The notes beneath the pieces are model-generated. The model was not told where the DNA came from, searched no databases, and saw only the letters and a list, made by a program, of their open reading frames with translations. 64,000 bases of DNA from Ifrita kowaldi (lineage: Eukaryota; Chordata; Aves; Passeriformes; Cinclosomatidae), in assembly GCA_013398055.1 (NCBI GenBank), contig VZRS01009616.1, forward strand, positions 124,001 through 188,000. Direction: 5' to 3'. Below, in pieces: positions 35,601 through 50,612 of the stretch (within the stretch, counting starts at the first letter, position 1; each line of letters starts with the position of its first letter). The translations under genes and the position numbers were made by a program.

Positions 35601-38600
35601 CTGAGCAGTACTGCCCTTGCATGCCCCACCAATCTGCAAGATACAGTGAATGACAAAATCTGAGCAGAGGACTCTGCTAATTAGAAAGAAGCACAGAAAC
35701 TAAGAGTTCCAAGAGTGACATTGGTAGGATGTACAAGCATTAATGCCAAGCCAATTAAGTTTAAGCGAATATGTATCAAAACTATAAATGTTTGGTTCAT
35801 CTCAGGAAAGAAGAGCAAGATTATAAAAAAAAGTCTCTCCAAATTAAAAAGATGTAAGATATAGCAGCACGAAAACAAGCCTTTTGGTCAATGGGAAAAA
35901 TAAATCAATGAGAATGTTAGCTATTATTCCTAGATCATAATAAATTGTTGATTAGCATTCTAGTTTTCCTCTGATATTTTTATTTCCTAGCATTTTATAT
36001 CAGCATTCTGCATGAAACTGACCTCTGTTTAGCTCTGGGAAGGCTGTTACGTAGTATGAAAGGTTTGGCATGATCTTTGGCATAGCCCCTATCAAAATGT
36101 GGTGTAAAAGTTGTACCGTCTTAGAAGTACATTCACACTTGTAAAATTCCATTCCACTTCAGTTCCTTATCTCATCAGGTTCACGATTTCTACTGCCATT
36201 CATTATGTTCCATTCCTCAGGCTAACTGTGCCATCCAGCACTCTAGGGACATAGAAGGTTCAATCCATTCCTCACCCTCCCTTTTCCACATATTTTGCTT
36301 GGAGATGAGTGGCCAAGCAGCTTGCACCTACTACAGCACCATAAGATGTTTGCAGAGGGCCACATTAGATGTTGGGTTTTTGTTCTTCTACCTGTGTAAG
36401 CTCATTGTCTGAACTACAATCTAGCTTCAAAGATGCTGGAATAATTTTCAATATTCTTGACTCTCAGCTGTTCTAAAACAGGCCCTCGAACTCTTGGGGG
36501 ATTTGCCAGATGGTCAGATGATCTCTGTCCAAAATGTGCGGTTTCAAGGTAATGAATATTCATGACTGGGCTTCTTTGCACTTTAGTGTATCAAAAAAAT
36601 CAACCTGGCAAGACTTCCAGTTTCTGATTTGCCCATTTAGTAGCAGTACTAATTTTAAAAAAGCAAATAAAAAATGCATGAGGATAGAGTTGAGGCTCTT
36701 TTGGTCGCTTGCATTGCAGCCATCCCCTGGATTTGCTGAATTCTTTTCTTCCCACAGCCGAGGATGTCTCATTTCATGACTGTTTTAACACCCGATGCAG
36801 TTATTTAAGGTCATTAATTAGAACTTATCAAAGTTGTTTCTGGGAAAAAAACCTGTATTTTCAAGGTTGGAATGTATTTTCAACCTGTCAGCTTTGAAAA
36901 TCTGTAGTTAAAAGAGAGTGCAACAGGAGAAAATGAATTTTCAACCCTTAGAATGATGTTTGAGACACAGAGTGGAAACAAGCAAGCCTGCATTGAGGCT
37001 GATAAGCTTCCTAAATCCTGCAGGGCTTCTTGTACATCACTATCTTTTTAAAGGGTTCATTTAAGCAAGTAATTTAGGATTGTGAGCTTTTTTTTTCCCC
37101 CTCTCTAGATATGCAGTCTGATGAGTTTAAACAGTAGCACAGTGCTTCATGTCTTTAGCCACCCCAGCTTAATCCCATCAGCTCATAAACACACAGAATT
37201 CATCTAGTATTGTCTGTTTAAAAAAAAAAACACCAGAAAGAGTGACAGGAATTCTGTTCTTGTTAACCTCCCTTCATCTCCTCATTGACCTTTATGCTAG
37301 TTGGAAGATGTTTTCTCTGTTAATTTGCTCTGTATAGCACTTAGCACACAGGGGCTTTGTTGCTAAATCTGGAATTGACTCTCTGTAAGACTGTACTTAC
37401 ACAGTCCTTGCTAAGAGCCGCATGACATTGATGGCAGCATCACAAGGCAGGCTGGAGGCTAAACCATCCAGCTGGCCCTTGGGACTATATGCAGACCACT
37501 CTAACTAATAATTTGGGATGGGAAATGTTGGGTACAGAGAGTGCCTACAGTGTCCTCCAAAGCATATTTATCTGCTGCGTGATCACACCTGGTCTCTGTG
37601 CAGCCTCTGGCTACCAGATCTGTCTTGTCATTAATGATGTCAGGCAGAGGGATTAGAGCTTTCCCTGCAGGAGCCTAGTGCCCTGAGGACATCTGCAGGA
37701 AGAGCAACCAACATCTAAGTGACATGAATGCAAACTGGATTCAGGAGGTTTTTGCAAACTCTGGAGATGCTTGAGTTTTGCTTTGAACAGCTGCCAAAAA
37801 TAGTTACCCCTAAGGGTACATTGCCACGTGCAGTGTCAACATTGCTGCTGGTCACAAATCACATTCTTGTACTGGATGCTGGACAACCACCACTGCCTAG
37901 GCCAGTTCAAAAGAAGCTGTGGAATTGGCTCAGACCCAAACTGATAGATTCCAGCCAGGGTGGAGGAAGGCACTTATTAGAGCAAGGAAACAAGTGAATG
38001 AGGTTAACTGAATGCACCCAATTTAGGTGTTTAGAGCACAAGGTAACAGAGAAATGTTGGGTTTATTATATTGTGTACACTGAGAAAGGATCACAGAGTC
38101 CTGTCATGAGAAAGAGGGGTTTCCTCAAACAACTTTGGTTGGTTTGTCAATGCCTCAGGAAGGCTGAAAACCTTGCACCCAACCAGTCTGTCAGTGCCCC
38201 CTTGCAGGGACCCCAGTGAGCAGCCCGCTGTACCTGAGAGCACTTTGTTCAAGGACACAACACCACAGTGTATCGGAGTGAAACCTTTACTGCAGTTTAG
38301 AAAGAGAGACCCCCTCCTGCATCTCCCCACTCAGGGATGTTCTCCACTGCCACCAACAGCTGGTGCCCTTGAAGGACTCACACTAAACACTTCACAAAAT
38401 TACACACTTTATTAATAAACACACTGGTAATAGAAAATTTTGACAGGTTAAGGTTCGAAGATTGGTGGTAATAGCAACTGACTGCAAAGACAAATTTAAA
38501 GCAACATACAGACAAGCTCTAATCATCGATGAAATCCAGCTCAAGAGGACCATTTAGAGCAAATGGAATACAGTTCTTAAAATAGGTGTTTCTATGGGGG

Positions 38601-41600
38601 AGAAGCTGGGTTCCATCCATCAACTGATCCCAGAAGTTACCCGTAGTTACAATGAAGTCTTCCCTAACTTCTCCATAACCATAACTGACTTTTATATTAT
38701 TTCCTTATGTTTAGGTGGAGCTTGAGTTGCTCTGGTCATACTTACTTTTGCTACTGATTTGATCAAAATTCTCTCACTTTGCTCTGAAAGATATAGTTAA
38801 TAAAATATGGGGTGCCTGCCCAGTGAGCATTATTGAACCTCAGATGTGGGTGACTTTGGCATGGAGGTGTGTGTTAGTATTGCAATTAGATTGTAATGAA
38901 CCAAGTTAATCCAAGGAGAGTGATTGCACTCCAGCTGCTGGTTCAGCAGCAAGACATCTTCTCCTCTCTGCCTTGGGTGACAGCTGCTGTGCAGTTTATT
39001 GGCCACATGGCACCATTGGGTTCCCGGCCCTGCAAGGACTTCAACAGAGCCTGGCCAAGTTGTCTCCACTTTGCTCCACTTCCATTTCACCCTTCTTGAT
39101 GTGTGCTTAATGTTGCAGGCTCTGTGAGTGGTGACTCATGGTGGAATACATTTCCTGCTTGCCAACTGCATTCCGTCCCGGAAGTAGCAACTGCATTTCA
39201 CTCTATAATATCCTCACTGTTATAACATCTGCTAGAGAGTGAATATGATTTCCCAGTTTTCTCTGATTTCACTCCCAGTCATTTCACCACAGCCCTCATG
39301 GACTGTAATCACGGGTGCTTCCTATTTCTCTATACTTACATTGCTGAAGTGGACTCCTCCTGGCAGCTCCAGCACTACATCCCTCCTTTCTGAAGACTTT
39401 TTACTATTGCAGTCAGAAGAGTTACAGAGATTTTGATCAAAAGATAGGTGTTAATGGCATCATCTGGCACAGAAAGTCTGCATGTAACCATCCAGTATCT
39501 CTAGAAAGGGTTCCCTCTTCAATCCTAGCAAAAGGTAGGAGTGAGGCAGACAAGGCTGTTTTTTCATGTTCTTACAAGTTATAACAGAGCACATTACTTA
39601 CAGTGGTTGATGGTCACTGGGAAAACCATAGTGGTACCTACAAATCACCAGTGCAAGTGCCTGTTGTTGTCTTTTGGAAGTTGCATCATATAAAACTGAA
39701 TTCGAATCACTACCACTTAATATATGGTGATTTATTTGCAAATAATTGATCTTCTTTCTGCTTTGTCTGCTCGGAGTTGGGCTTTACTTAGCCAAGAATA
39801 GAACTCATTAAGGGCCTTCTTGTGTCAGCACTGTGTAGTTGTGTAATACTTTTCCAAAAATCCTACTAGTTGTTTTTTCTATACTTGGTTTGTATAGAAA
39901 GGACAATACATGATAATGAAATACTGTCTTGGTATTTTATATGGTGAGCTAATATTTAAATTTAATCAATCATTTTGTCATACATGAAAGAGTGATACCA
40001 AGAAAAACCTTTATTCCTTAGACATTTGAAAATTATCTTATAGCTCATCTCAGAGAAGATCTATCACCTGTCAAACAAAAAGAGCCATTTTTGATTTAGT
40101 ACTGTGAAAGCATTAAGTTTATATGCAGAATAAGTCCATGGTGGGGGAGGGTATTACTGACCTGGGCTCTATACAATTGTAACCTAAACCTCTGGCGAAA
40201 TTACTTCTACAGGCCCAAGAAAATGGTGCAAATAGTTTCTTTTCCATCTGGCAAAACTATCAACTCATGACAATGACTGTGAAAGCTTAGAAAGTGTCAC
40301 TGTGAGAAGTCTTTGCCTAATGCCCTGCTCTCATTTGCTGCAGCAAAAATGCATCCATTTCATCTGCTGTGTAAACATCATTATTGCACACTGTTTATTT
40401 TGAGTAGTTTATTCATTGTCAGAAAAGACATTTCAGGGGATGCTCATGATCCTTTAGAGGATGCCAAAACTCTAAGCAGATTTAGGTTGCTAAAATCACG
40501 CTACCTTTGAATGCCTGCAGAATCAGAAAAGTCCCCAGTCCAGTCCATCATACCACATGTTCTAATGTGGCTTTGTGCTGGGACAAGAGGTGGGACAGAA
40601 CAGCTGTTCCTAGGGAGGCCTTGAGCCACATGAGCTGCTTTCTTCTGCTGTCACCTGCCATGCATCCAGGACTGTAGCCCCAAAATATTCTGCTCTCTCT
40701 TCACTATGCTGAGCAGCCCACATTTCACCTTAAATACCTTTACAAAGATCCACAAGCATTCTCAAAACAGAGTCCCTATACTCATGAAAATTACTATCAG
40801 TTGTGGAGTACAAAGTGTTTTACCTTTGGGTAAAGGGTGAATGGGCATGCATGAACATGGGTCACCTCTAGTTTTTGATGTTATCAGACACAAGATGCTA
40901 CTGACTTGAAAAAAGCAAGCTGGCAGGAAAAGACAGGGAGCATATGGGGCTTAGCCTCTCTGTGTCACACATAAATCCCAGGGATTAGTGCGAGAGAGCT
41001 AGTCTTCTTGCTAGAAACATTGGTGTGTGCACAGCAAAACGTGATCAAATACTACTATTCTGTGTTTTGTAGGGAAGTGTTAAGACTTAAGTAAATTATA
41101 TTGATACACATGGAGACAATAAATGTATGTTATGTTTTATACACATAAACATTTTGTCAGAAACAAGAGGAAATATTTTTCATTACTATTCATTTCTCAT
41201 TACTGTCCCTTTTTCCTTTGCAAGATGAGCCTTGCAAGCCGCTACTGCTAAGTGGTATTATTTTAAGATATATGTAGCTTGGGTGAAATATTTAATACAA
41301 CATTTAGATTCAGATTTTCCATGAGAAGAACAAACCATACTTCATGCACATTGAGTGACAACTTGTAAAATTGCATTATAAATTTACCTAGACTAATACA
41401 AAAATCTGTGAATATGATCAAATGCGAATTTGACCACTCCACAGAAAAAAAGAAATTGTAATTTAGAGAAATTAATCAATTAATTAAAAAAAGCAAAGCG
41501 ACTTATCTAAAATCTATAAAAATATTTAAAATATCTCAAAAAATGGCATGTGTAAAAGTATTGAGCACATCCAGGATTGGTATTTATTGCCAAATTGTGT

Positions 41601-42330
41601 TAAAGCACACAGACATTCAATTACCTACTATAAAATCCTATCCTGCTAAGGTACAGAATGATTCTGTAGTACTGACTTTTTTTAGGTCCTTAAGACTATA
41701 GCTATGACTGAATGCAACAGGATGCAGAAGCACTTAGTTATACTGCAAAACCTTTTGAATTTTGTTTACAGAAAAGAAGGAAGGATTTAATTCAACAGCA
41801 ATAGATGAAAATTGCATTTGTATTTTTGTCATTGACAGCATTGTTTAGGAGTTTCTTGACAAGTCATGAATTCACTTATGCTTCATAACCTCATCAAGCA
41901 ATTAATCTGAAAATTCATTGCACTATATTGTTGATTTTGTTTTCATGTGAAACTTAGACAGATTATATAAAACCTACTACAGGATAAGGCACAGAATAAT
42001 AATTCCTTTGGAAGCCAGAAGACAATATATAAAAAATGATCAGCATACACAAGATACCTGAGTCTTACGTGATAGCGTTCTCTCAAGCAGATAAGTCTTT
42101 ACTAGATGACAGCTTCTTCATAGCTGTCTGATTGAGCTGTTGGCCCAGAACTTGGGTCGATAAACCTGTCTGTCATTCAGATAGTGTTTCATCCCACCAA
42201 GATGCTACATGACTCTCCAAACTTTCGGTTCCTTCTTTCCTGTGTTCCAAAAGTGAGACCAGATGCTGAAAGGGTTTGTGGTGGTAGGTCAGCTGCTCCT
42301 TGTGTGTCCCCCTCTTGAGCCCTTATCACA

Positions 42331-42349
42331 AAGCTGCTTGAAGCAGCTT
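42331..42349. repeat. 9-bp perfect inverted repeat with 1-bp centre
   Basis: AAGCTGCTT-G-AAGCAGCTT is a perfect palindrome around one base. It stands alone in non-coding sequence with no associated element. Confidence 0.85.
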
Positions 42350-43880
42350 CATAACATACACAGGGAAAAAAAATCACAGCAAAAGTCACCATGTCATTGT
42401 CTCAAAAAGGTTAGTAATAGACAGGCTCCAATTTTAGACAGATTCCCTACTGTTGGTGCACAGATTGACATTTTTTGTACCTCCTTCAAACACTCACTCC
42501 TGGACTCATGCACGTTCCTGTGAAAGTTCAGTAGAGGTGGTTGCATTGCTTAACTTATAAAATATTGTGCTCTTTTCAGGAATTTAAAACCTGAACTTTC
42601 TGACTTGGCAGTGTCAGAGTGTACTAATGGGAAGGTGATGAGACAGGGATGTTTCCTCTGTGCCTGCCCTCGTGGTGCATAAGCCCATCAGCTCTTGGCA
42701 GGCGCGCCCATGCCCTGCTGACAGAGCACTTGCTGCCTTTGCTGTGATCTTTGCTGCAGTTCCTGCAGGCACCCACATGGCTTGGGCTGCTGCCGTATGC
42801 TGCCCCTTTGTGTAGATGTTGGATGATGGGGTGAGGAAATGTTCAGCTGTATTTAGTACTGTCAGGCCTTGCAAGCCTTTGGTTTCAGCCCACTACCTGC
42901 TTGGAGCCCCCTTGGTTTCCTCTACACGTCACACGATGGTTCAACTCTATCTTCCCTTTTGGCTTTTGCTCAACAACTGTGCTCCAACACAGGGGTTTGT
43001 GGAAATATATTTTACGTCTAATGTTGAATTTAAATGCTTTCAATTATTTTCGAGAATACAAAAATGTTGCTGAAGGAAATGAAAAACAGTACTTAACAGA
43101 AAATTCCATCACAGTAGATAGAATGAAAAATAGCGGCTATTGATGACAAATTCCTGTAAAGTTAATTATTCATCAAAGCAATGCATCTGGGGTAAGCAGA
43201 TGAACAAACTGATCTTACCTAGCATCATAATTTTAGAAACACAGGACACTATTTCACAAGAACATAAATGACACTTCATATTACCCAGAAAGTTTAATTT
43301 CCTGTCATTTTTTTAATTAATATAAAGCTGTTGTGTTTTTTAATAATGAGGTTTGGGCAAGTTCCACATCAAATTCAAGAAGCTGAAAGACAAGGGCCCT
43401 CATAATGCAAATTAGAATGAGTAAATTTTGTGGACTATAGGGACTGAAAAAACTCAGTGGTCTTTTAGCACCAATAGGTTTCCCGGATAGTCCAGAAAGA
43501 CCTTACAGTACATTCCTCTAAAACTAGTAAATGATCTGCCATACAGTTTAAGGTTAAATAACAAATCCTTGTAATCAATCTGTCACATTCACCTGGCAAT
43601 ACATTTTCCTATATGTGATCTTGGATCCCAGAGAATTTTCCCAAAAGAAATCGACAAAATTGTGATGAAAAGTTTTCTTTCAAATTGCTTCTTTCAAGCA
43701 AAAAAAAAGCTTCATCCGAAAATTTCTGTTTATTTGTATTTACAGTAAATATTTATAACAATTCAGAAACAAAGGCAAAAGAATATGGAGGATAGTATCA
43801 TAAGAGAAATCTATTTTTGTCTGAGAGAAGACAGAATTATTCTGACATGCTGAAGTTTTAAAGTCCTGCTCAATATAATC

Positions 43881-43922
43881 TTATATATATTTATATGTAT
43901 ATGTGGTATGTATGCATGTGTA
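43881..43922. repeat. TA/TG compound microsatellite
   Basis: TATATATATTTATATGTATATG is followed by TATG/CATG steps: an imperfect alternating purine-pyrimidine tract. Confidence 0.8.
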
Positions 43923-46900
43923 TCCATAAAATTAAAAACTTGGATTTCTCTTCTCTAAAGTTTGTGTCAAGCTGTCATTCTTTTGGTCTGTGAATATCCA
44001 TTGCAAAGAGACTTATAAACACTATATCAGTATTAATTATTTTATTTGATTAGGGATTGTATAACTAGGTACATGAATCAGAGTTTGAAGGAAATAGCTG
44101 GAGTTCACAAGAAATTTTAAAGTCAAATATTTAGAAATAGTGTGAGAACATAGCAAGTCTTTTCTCATTTTGCATTCTCATGCAAATAGCCACTGCACAC
44201 TATAAAATACATTACGTATGAATCAACTATTATCAGAATATTTTGGCTATAGGATTTTATTCTGTGTCCTACTATGAAGATTAAATACTGGTAGTATAAA
44301 ATATAGGCATTCTGTTTTTTCTTTTAAGCTCAAACTTATCAAACATTTACTGGAAACAGTGTTGTCTGAAGAGAAGGTAAGTGGTCCCTACTATGAAATG
44401 AGAGTATTAAGGTGTATGTCATCCTCTAGGCTGAAGAGGAATAAAACCAACAACTTAGAATGGCAGATAATAAGAGTAATTAAGAATAAATAAGATATTA
44501 TACCTAAGAATTTATTTCCCAGCAATGAGGGAAAGCAGTAACAAAATACAACTTTACAGAGGTATTTTTAAATCGCCAGAGGAATGTGGACAAAAACAAG
44601 AAACAGAAAAGGCTGTTTTTACCATTCTGTGCTTCAAGATAAGCAACTAATTTTGTGATAAATTTCTTTAATATTTTTGTTTACTTCACAACATGCAGCT
44701 GTTTAATGAAGGATAACTTCCATAATGTTCATTACTGCAATGGAATCATCAGCCTGCAACAAAATGCTGCAGAGAAGAAAAATAAAGTCACAGAAAGATG
44801 AAAAACACGTTTTGTGAAAGCAGAATATTAAAGAAAAAATCAAAAAGTATATTTGTATGTAGGAGATACCAGTAAGTGTCATGCTGTCCTTTTTCTTTCT
44901 TTTATTTATTTATGTATTTGTTTATTACTGTCTCATTTAAATTAGTATTAAACCAAAAGGTAAAAAGCAAATAGACACACTGGCTTTCAGAAATGCATGT
45001 GTTCTTAAAATGATCTTGGAAACTATAGGAATTGCTGCAATTGTTAATTTCTTGAAATCCAGTAGCAGAAAATGTGAAGTCAGGTCCTCATATCTGTAGG
45101 CTGGCGTTGTTTCCGTTGACATTTTGTCTTTGTTCCATGAGCAAACTGAACAATGACCTGCAATGAATCCTCAGGAGATGAGTTGTTGAGTGTTCTTTCA
45201 TGCTAAAATGCATAATTATTTCATATCTTCCCACCAAACTCTTACATACTTATGTGTATTGTAGTGTTGTGAAAGTGCACATGGCTGTGGTAGCCAGTTG
45301 GAAGGAATTCAGATATCTAAGGAAAATGCACCTTACCTTTGTGTAAATTTTCTCTTTTTACTTGTGGCAGGGAAAAGCGTATCTTCAATAAATATGAACA
45401 TGAATGATGGATGAATAATTGAATTTTTCCTTTTATTCTGCTCATTCTTCCAGGTTTTTTTTTTCTATGAGATAAAAAGCTACATTCAGACTAATATTTT
45501 TTTTTTAAAATAAAAGACAACTTGGGCAATAGTGGCAAATGTGCATAAGTGGGCAGACTGTAATGCACAGATAATAAATATCAAAAGGCAAATAGGGTGG
45601 GTATTTTTGCTTCTTTTTTCTTTTCCCAAAATAACATATATTAAACTTACAATTTCATCTAAAATGTTCTGTTCTGCCAGGGAATTAATTTTAAAAAATT
45701 AGTCTACATGACTACATGGCTCAATTTTACTGCAATTAACCAATCCATCAATTAGATTTCAAGATTCTCCCACAAATGTGTTAGCAATATTTAATTGCTT
45801 GAACAGTGTAGAATTTTCTTTCAAAAGAAACCATATGAAGAGGTGGGGAAGGAGTTAAGAATTATTATTGACTAGAGTCTGGGCTTTTGTCTTTTCTGCA
45901 TAATTTACCTGTGATTTTTCATCTCTAGTAACAAAGACGCAACATTACTATGGAGACCAAATATCTTTGCTATTGATCTGCTCTCCTCATAAATTTAGAC
46001 TTTACCCATTTTGCCCACTAAAGAGTAAAGCTGAGAAGTGAAGATAGTGCAGTGTGGATCAAAGAAAAAACGGGGAAAAAATTATTCTTTCTTTCCTGAG
46101 GTATCCCTTGAAGTGTGCATGCTCATTGTAAAGCAAGATAAATCAGAAAAAAAGGGAAAGTAAAAAACTAGCCCCAGTCAGACTTACGATTTATATAGGT
46201 TTTATATATGGCTGTATTTTATTCTCCTCAATGAAAGACAAAAAGGATACAAAGCACTTGGAATTTGAGTTCGTTGTTCTTAGTGTGGTTGTTCCCCACT
46301 GCCATTCCCCACTCAAGGGAAAAGAGCAAAGGTTGGACATCTGGAGGTATAACTGAGTGTATGAGGCAGTGAAAGCTAATCTGAAGAGAGATTTGAACAG
46401 GATTATTCCGAAGAGTGCTCAATACTACTTTTTCTATAAGCAATTCTGGCACAAAGACGAGGAAGAAGTCTTTCTCATTGCACCCAGGGATGTCACAGCC
46501 TCTTTGATCATTGCTATGCCAATGCACAAAATTCGGAAGCAAAATTTAAAACTGCCAGCTACGCAGTTTAACATACAGTCTGTATTTGACTGGTGGTGTT
46601 TGAATTTATGAAACTGGGCTTTCCCTTTGGGAGTGAAGGGTCTGATGGGAAAAACAGGATAACTTCTAAAATATAGAAACCAAGTTGCTGTCACATTCTC
46701 TCAGTCCTTGTATTTAGGTTGCTAAGAAAAATATAAGCTCAGTAAAGTTCATTATAAAATACAGGCAGCAGGGAAGGACGACAGAAGCGATGAGGTCTCG
46801 CTCTGCACTTCAGAATGTTTGCAGTTGTGCCTGTAGCTACCCTTGTTTCATTAGTACAGCAGATAAAAGAGTTGGAAAGAGATTTCTTTCCTTATCTGAA

Positions 46901-49900
46901 GAAAAGGTTATCTAAAGACTTCAGACTTTGAGGTTTCTTCAAGATAAAATTGTGAAGTTGAAAATATCAAGCTAACTTGGTCTAACTTATTTTCCTGCTG
47001 TTTATTGTACAACTACTGATGAGGCATTTGGCCCCAGCCACTTTCATCCAGCTCCTTCCAAACAGGGTGTCTCGGCAAGTCTCTGCAGAAGGACCAGTGT
47101 GAGACAGTCCACACTGTTCAGAAAAAACTGTAGCAGAATAATAACTGATGTAACTGCTTCTGTTTAGGTACCCATGGAAACGACTGTTAATTCTGCTTCT
47201 GACTAGATAAAGACACAGGAAGTCTTCTGCCTTCATATTGTCTTTTTGACTTCTGAATCTAGTCTTGGAAGCTAGCAGTCTGGAAGTCTGTTTTCCACCA
47301 TGTGAGAACTGTTTGTGGGGGAACAGAATGTAATTCAAACCAATAGGATCCTGAACAAGAGTTGAGTTTAGCAAGTCAATCCCAAGCAAAGTGAGCTTCA
47401 AACAGGAACACTAAACTCCCTATATCCTAGTGTTTACTGTTATTCAAAACAGAAAAAAACACGGGTACTGTTATAATTCAGAATAGCAGCATGAAGAAAA
47501 AAAACCCCATCTCTCTATATTCCAATTTAACTTACAAGACAACTGGTAGTGTCATCTTAGAAACTCAGTCAGATAAAAAGTGATCAATAAACTCATTTGT
47601 GATAAAATTGAGACACAAAAATAGGGGTCAGAAAGAAGACAACCACCCTGTAATACTATATATACTCCACTTTCCATTGCTGTAACACCACTCATTTCAT
47701 GCCAGGTAAGTTTTTGGGGTCTGTACATGGGTTAATCTATCTCCAAAGGTGATTTAGCTCCACTTTTTGTGTGTCCTAGATGGATATGATCAGCAGGATT
47801 AAGTGGCACAGAAGAAGACAATAAGACACAAGTAAGAATTGATGACTGGTTGGGATGTTTTTTTGAGGAGGAATTGATATGACGATATAGACTATAGCAA
47901 TAGACTCTCAAAGGAAAAGTTTGAAGTAAAAAGTCCTCCATCTATTATAACTGAAACATTAGAGGCTTGCAGTGTTACGAAAACTAATTTGCAGAGCTCA
48001 GAGTTCTTAAAAAAAGTTCTTTAATATCTTCATCTCTGTGGAAGGGAAGCTGAAACAAAGACTGGAAGGTGAATATGTCCAGGCTTTTGTTTCTGTGAGA
48101 TGATATTTGATGATATCTTAAGCTATACCAAGACTTTTTTTATTGTGTGGATGTCCCGAATCTTAGTAGTATCAGGTCACTATGATTTTCACTTACCTGG
48201 CTTGTAATGAGTATGCTTTATTTGTTAAAGCGTGTCCTAGTTTGCAGACCCATACCTGAGACGGCTTTTTCTGTTTCGCTTTAAATGAAATGTTGTCTCT
48301 AAATTGAAATATCAACCAGATTTATTTGTAGTACAACCAGTATTACGGAGAATGAAAATGAGGCAATTAACATCTTTATGTGACCATATGCTAACAAACT
48401 AATAAATGTTCAAATTGACCTTGATTAAAATATCGGAGTGGCACCAGCCTCTGACTATGATATCAATACTCATGGAAGTATAAAAAAAACAAAGTAGGGA
48501 TATTGCTGAGGGAGAGAATGAACTTAGCTTTAAAAAGCCCAGAAGACATAGGAGATCGAACCAGAGCAGATATAGATAGTGGTGCTGAGAGGCCTGACGC
48601 ACTGCAAATGTTAACAAAACCCCACAGTGAGCACATTCAGAGCCCCAAGATCCCTGTCGTGTGTGCACAACACCCACGACACCTGCACACCTCATAGTGA
48701 GAACCACACTGCCTGGGGGGCAACAAGCCTCTCTTGTGTGGGTGGCAGTGCAGCACCTGCTGTTCCCCTTTCTGTTACCTTATTATAGGGCAGGTCTCAA
48801 TCCCTTCCTCCTGCCTTTGCTGCTTTGGCAGGCTGAACTTCAAACAATTTCTTCCTTTTTCATTACTGCTACGCACTCCTCTGCCTGAGGAGTTCTGAAA
48901 AAAAGCGGGGACCAGACCTTTGTATTAAGCTGTTTTCTTTCCGTGTAGCTCCTGGCTAATCACAGGACAGTAGGGCTAAGTGCTGCCATATGAATGCTGG
49001 CACCTTGAGAAAATCACTGTATCTGTACTGGAACCACAGTTGCTGAGTCCTGAGTCCTTAAGCACCATATTAAATGTGCTTTATTTACAGTGATTTACAG
49101 TGATACAGCTCCTGATTTGCTCTTGGGTCCATTATTAATATTGACTGTAACTGTTTTACATCCACTTCTGACCTGAAATAAATAATTTAAAAAAAAAATT
49201 CTGCTGTAGAATGAAGAGCAATGTTTACCAGGGTCTGTATATTACAGCAGATGTTGATGTAAATCAGTTCATGTATTAATGCAAACTCAGTCCATCTATG
49301 CCGATGATCCTAGAAAAAGATGGTAAGACGGTACATATCCTCTGTCTTGAATGAGCCTCTAATATAAGAAACATCAAGGTACAGACAAAAAGTTTATTAA
49401 AGGCAAGAGAGTTGTATTAGGATCCATGAACAGCCAAGGCCATTACAGGTGTATTGGATGTGACAGGTCATCCAAGTCACGCATGCTAAGCTGGGGAATC
49501 GTGCTTGGCTGTGATAAGAACAGCTGTCAAGAGAGAGACACACTGAATGATGGCCTGTAGTGGAACCAGACACTAGCGTTTATTTAAGAACCGAAACCAT
49601 TAAAGACTATACTCAACTTTCTTGCTGTACACTCACTTGTCTCCCTCATAGTGTCAGGTCACTGCTTCTTGGCTTTCCAGTAGGGAGATCACAGCTGGTC
49701 TGGGAAGGCTGGGCAGAAAGTCGTTTAGTTTTCTGCAGTACCACTACTCACAGTTCCCAGTCTCAACTGTTACTGAGCCAAGGTCCCTGAGTATCATCCA
49801 GCATTTGTCTCTGTGCATTTCCCTGATCTCCAGCCTTCTGGAATCAGGATATCTCCTGACTTCCAAGGTCTTTCCTCCAGATCAGATTTTCTTTCTAGAC

Positions 49901-50564
49901 TCCCTTCTTATTTCTGAAATCCTTTCTTCTTTCCATGAACATTCCCTTTTGACCCTTTCTTTTCAGCAACCCAAATCCCTGTTCTTCACATCGAAATAGT
50001 CTGTGCATAGAGCCACAATGGGCAATCAGTGTCCTAACTGGTATTTCTAATGTTACTTTATGCATTGGAATATTGGTCACAGCATTATCAAAATTTACAA
50101 CCTGTCCACTCAAAAGTTCAATCCTGGACATTCAGTCCCCTCTCACAATTATCTGTCACCTATTAATACACAGTTTAAACTACTTTTTCACCTATCATGT
50201 AATGAGGTCTTTCCACCCAGTGAGAGCTCCAACAGCAGTCTCAGCAGGCTCTCCTAGAGATCTACATCCAATCCAGTCCTGTTATTCACCAGTGGAGCCC
50301 AGACAGCCTCTTCATCTTCTCAGATGTAGAATTCATGAGTGGGATTCAGTATGAGATTAAGACTAAACATACCTAGCATGAGCTAGGTGTGATGTTACAG
50401 GCAAGGGAGATCAGTATGGGCATTTGATACGGTAGATGGAGAATAAAGAATCATTCAACCAGCCAGCTATCAGACACCTATTTTAAGGCAAGCTGAATTG
50501 CTCTCTACAAATCTACTCACTGCACTATTTTTTTTAACTATCCTACTGAGAGCTGCTGGTAAGC
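43923..50564. other. AT-rich stretch, no gene supported
   Basis: It includes a T-rich TTTA/TTTC tract at about 44891-44926 and a GC-richer patch near 48.6-48.9 kb. The 139-codon minus frame at 46982-47401 and the 104-codon minus frame at 46228-46542 show no recognisable domain or splice context. Confidence 0.5.
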
Positions 50565-50612
50565 TTTTTTTTATCCACGGTAATACCATTTTTTTTATCC
50601 ACGGTAATACCA
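50565..50612. repeat. Perfect 24-bp tandem duplication
   Basis: Units 50565-50588 and 50589-50612 are identical: eight T residues followed by ATCCACGGTAATACCA. Complete identity indicates a recent event or an assembly artefact at a T-run. Confidence 0.95.

Larger units (their letters stand above)
32139..43880. other. Long AT-rich stretch without genes
   Basis: Nearly 12 kb with only short tracts to note: the TTATATAAG array (32634-32691), an AAT run near 34908, an AAAC-rich tract near 34604 and a palindrome at 42331-42349. Open frames reach 89 codons, including two in succession at 37728-37997 and 37998-38219 with no recognisable domain. GC-richer patches near 37.4-38.4, 38.9-39.1 and 42.6-42.9 kb are unexplained. 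Confidence 0.5.

Noticed and set aside
37728..38219. Two adjacent plus-strand frames (89 and 73 codons) separated by one stop
   Set aside because: I considered a pseudogene with a stop, but neither half resembles a known protein and opposite-strand frames are equally long.
46982..47401. 139-codon minus-strand open frame
   Set aside because: No recognised family and composition like its flanks. I considered a retroviral origin, but no motif supports it.
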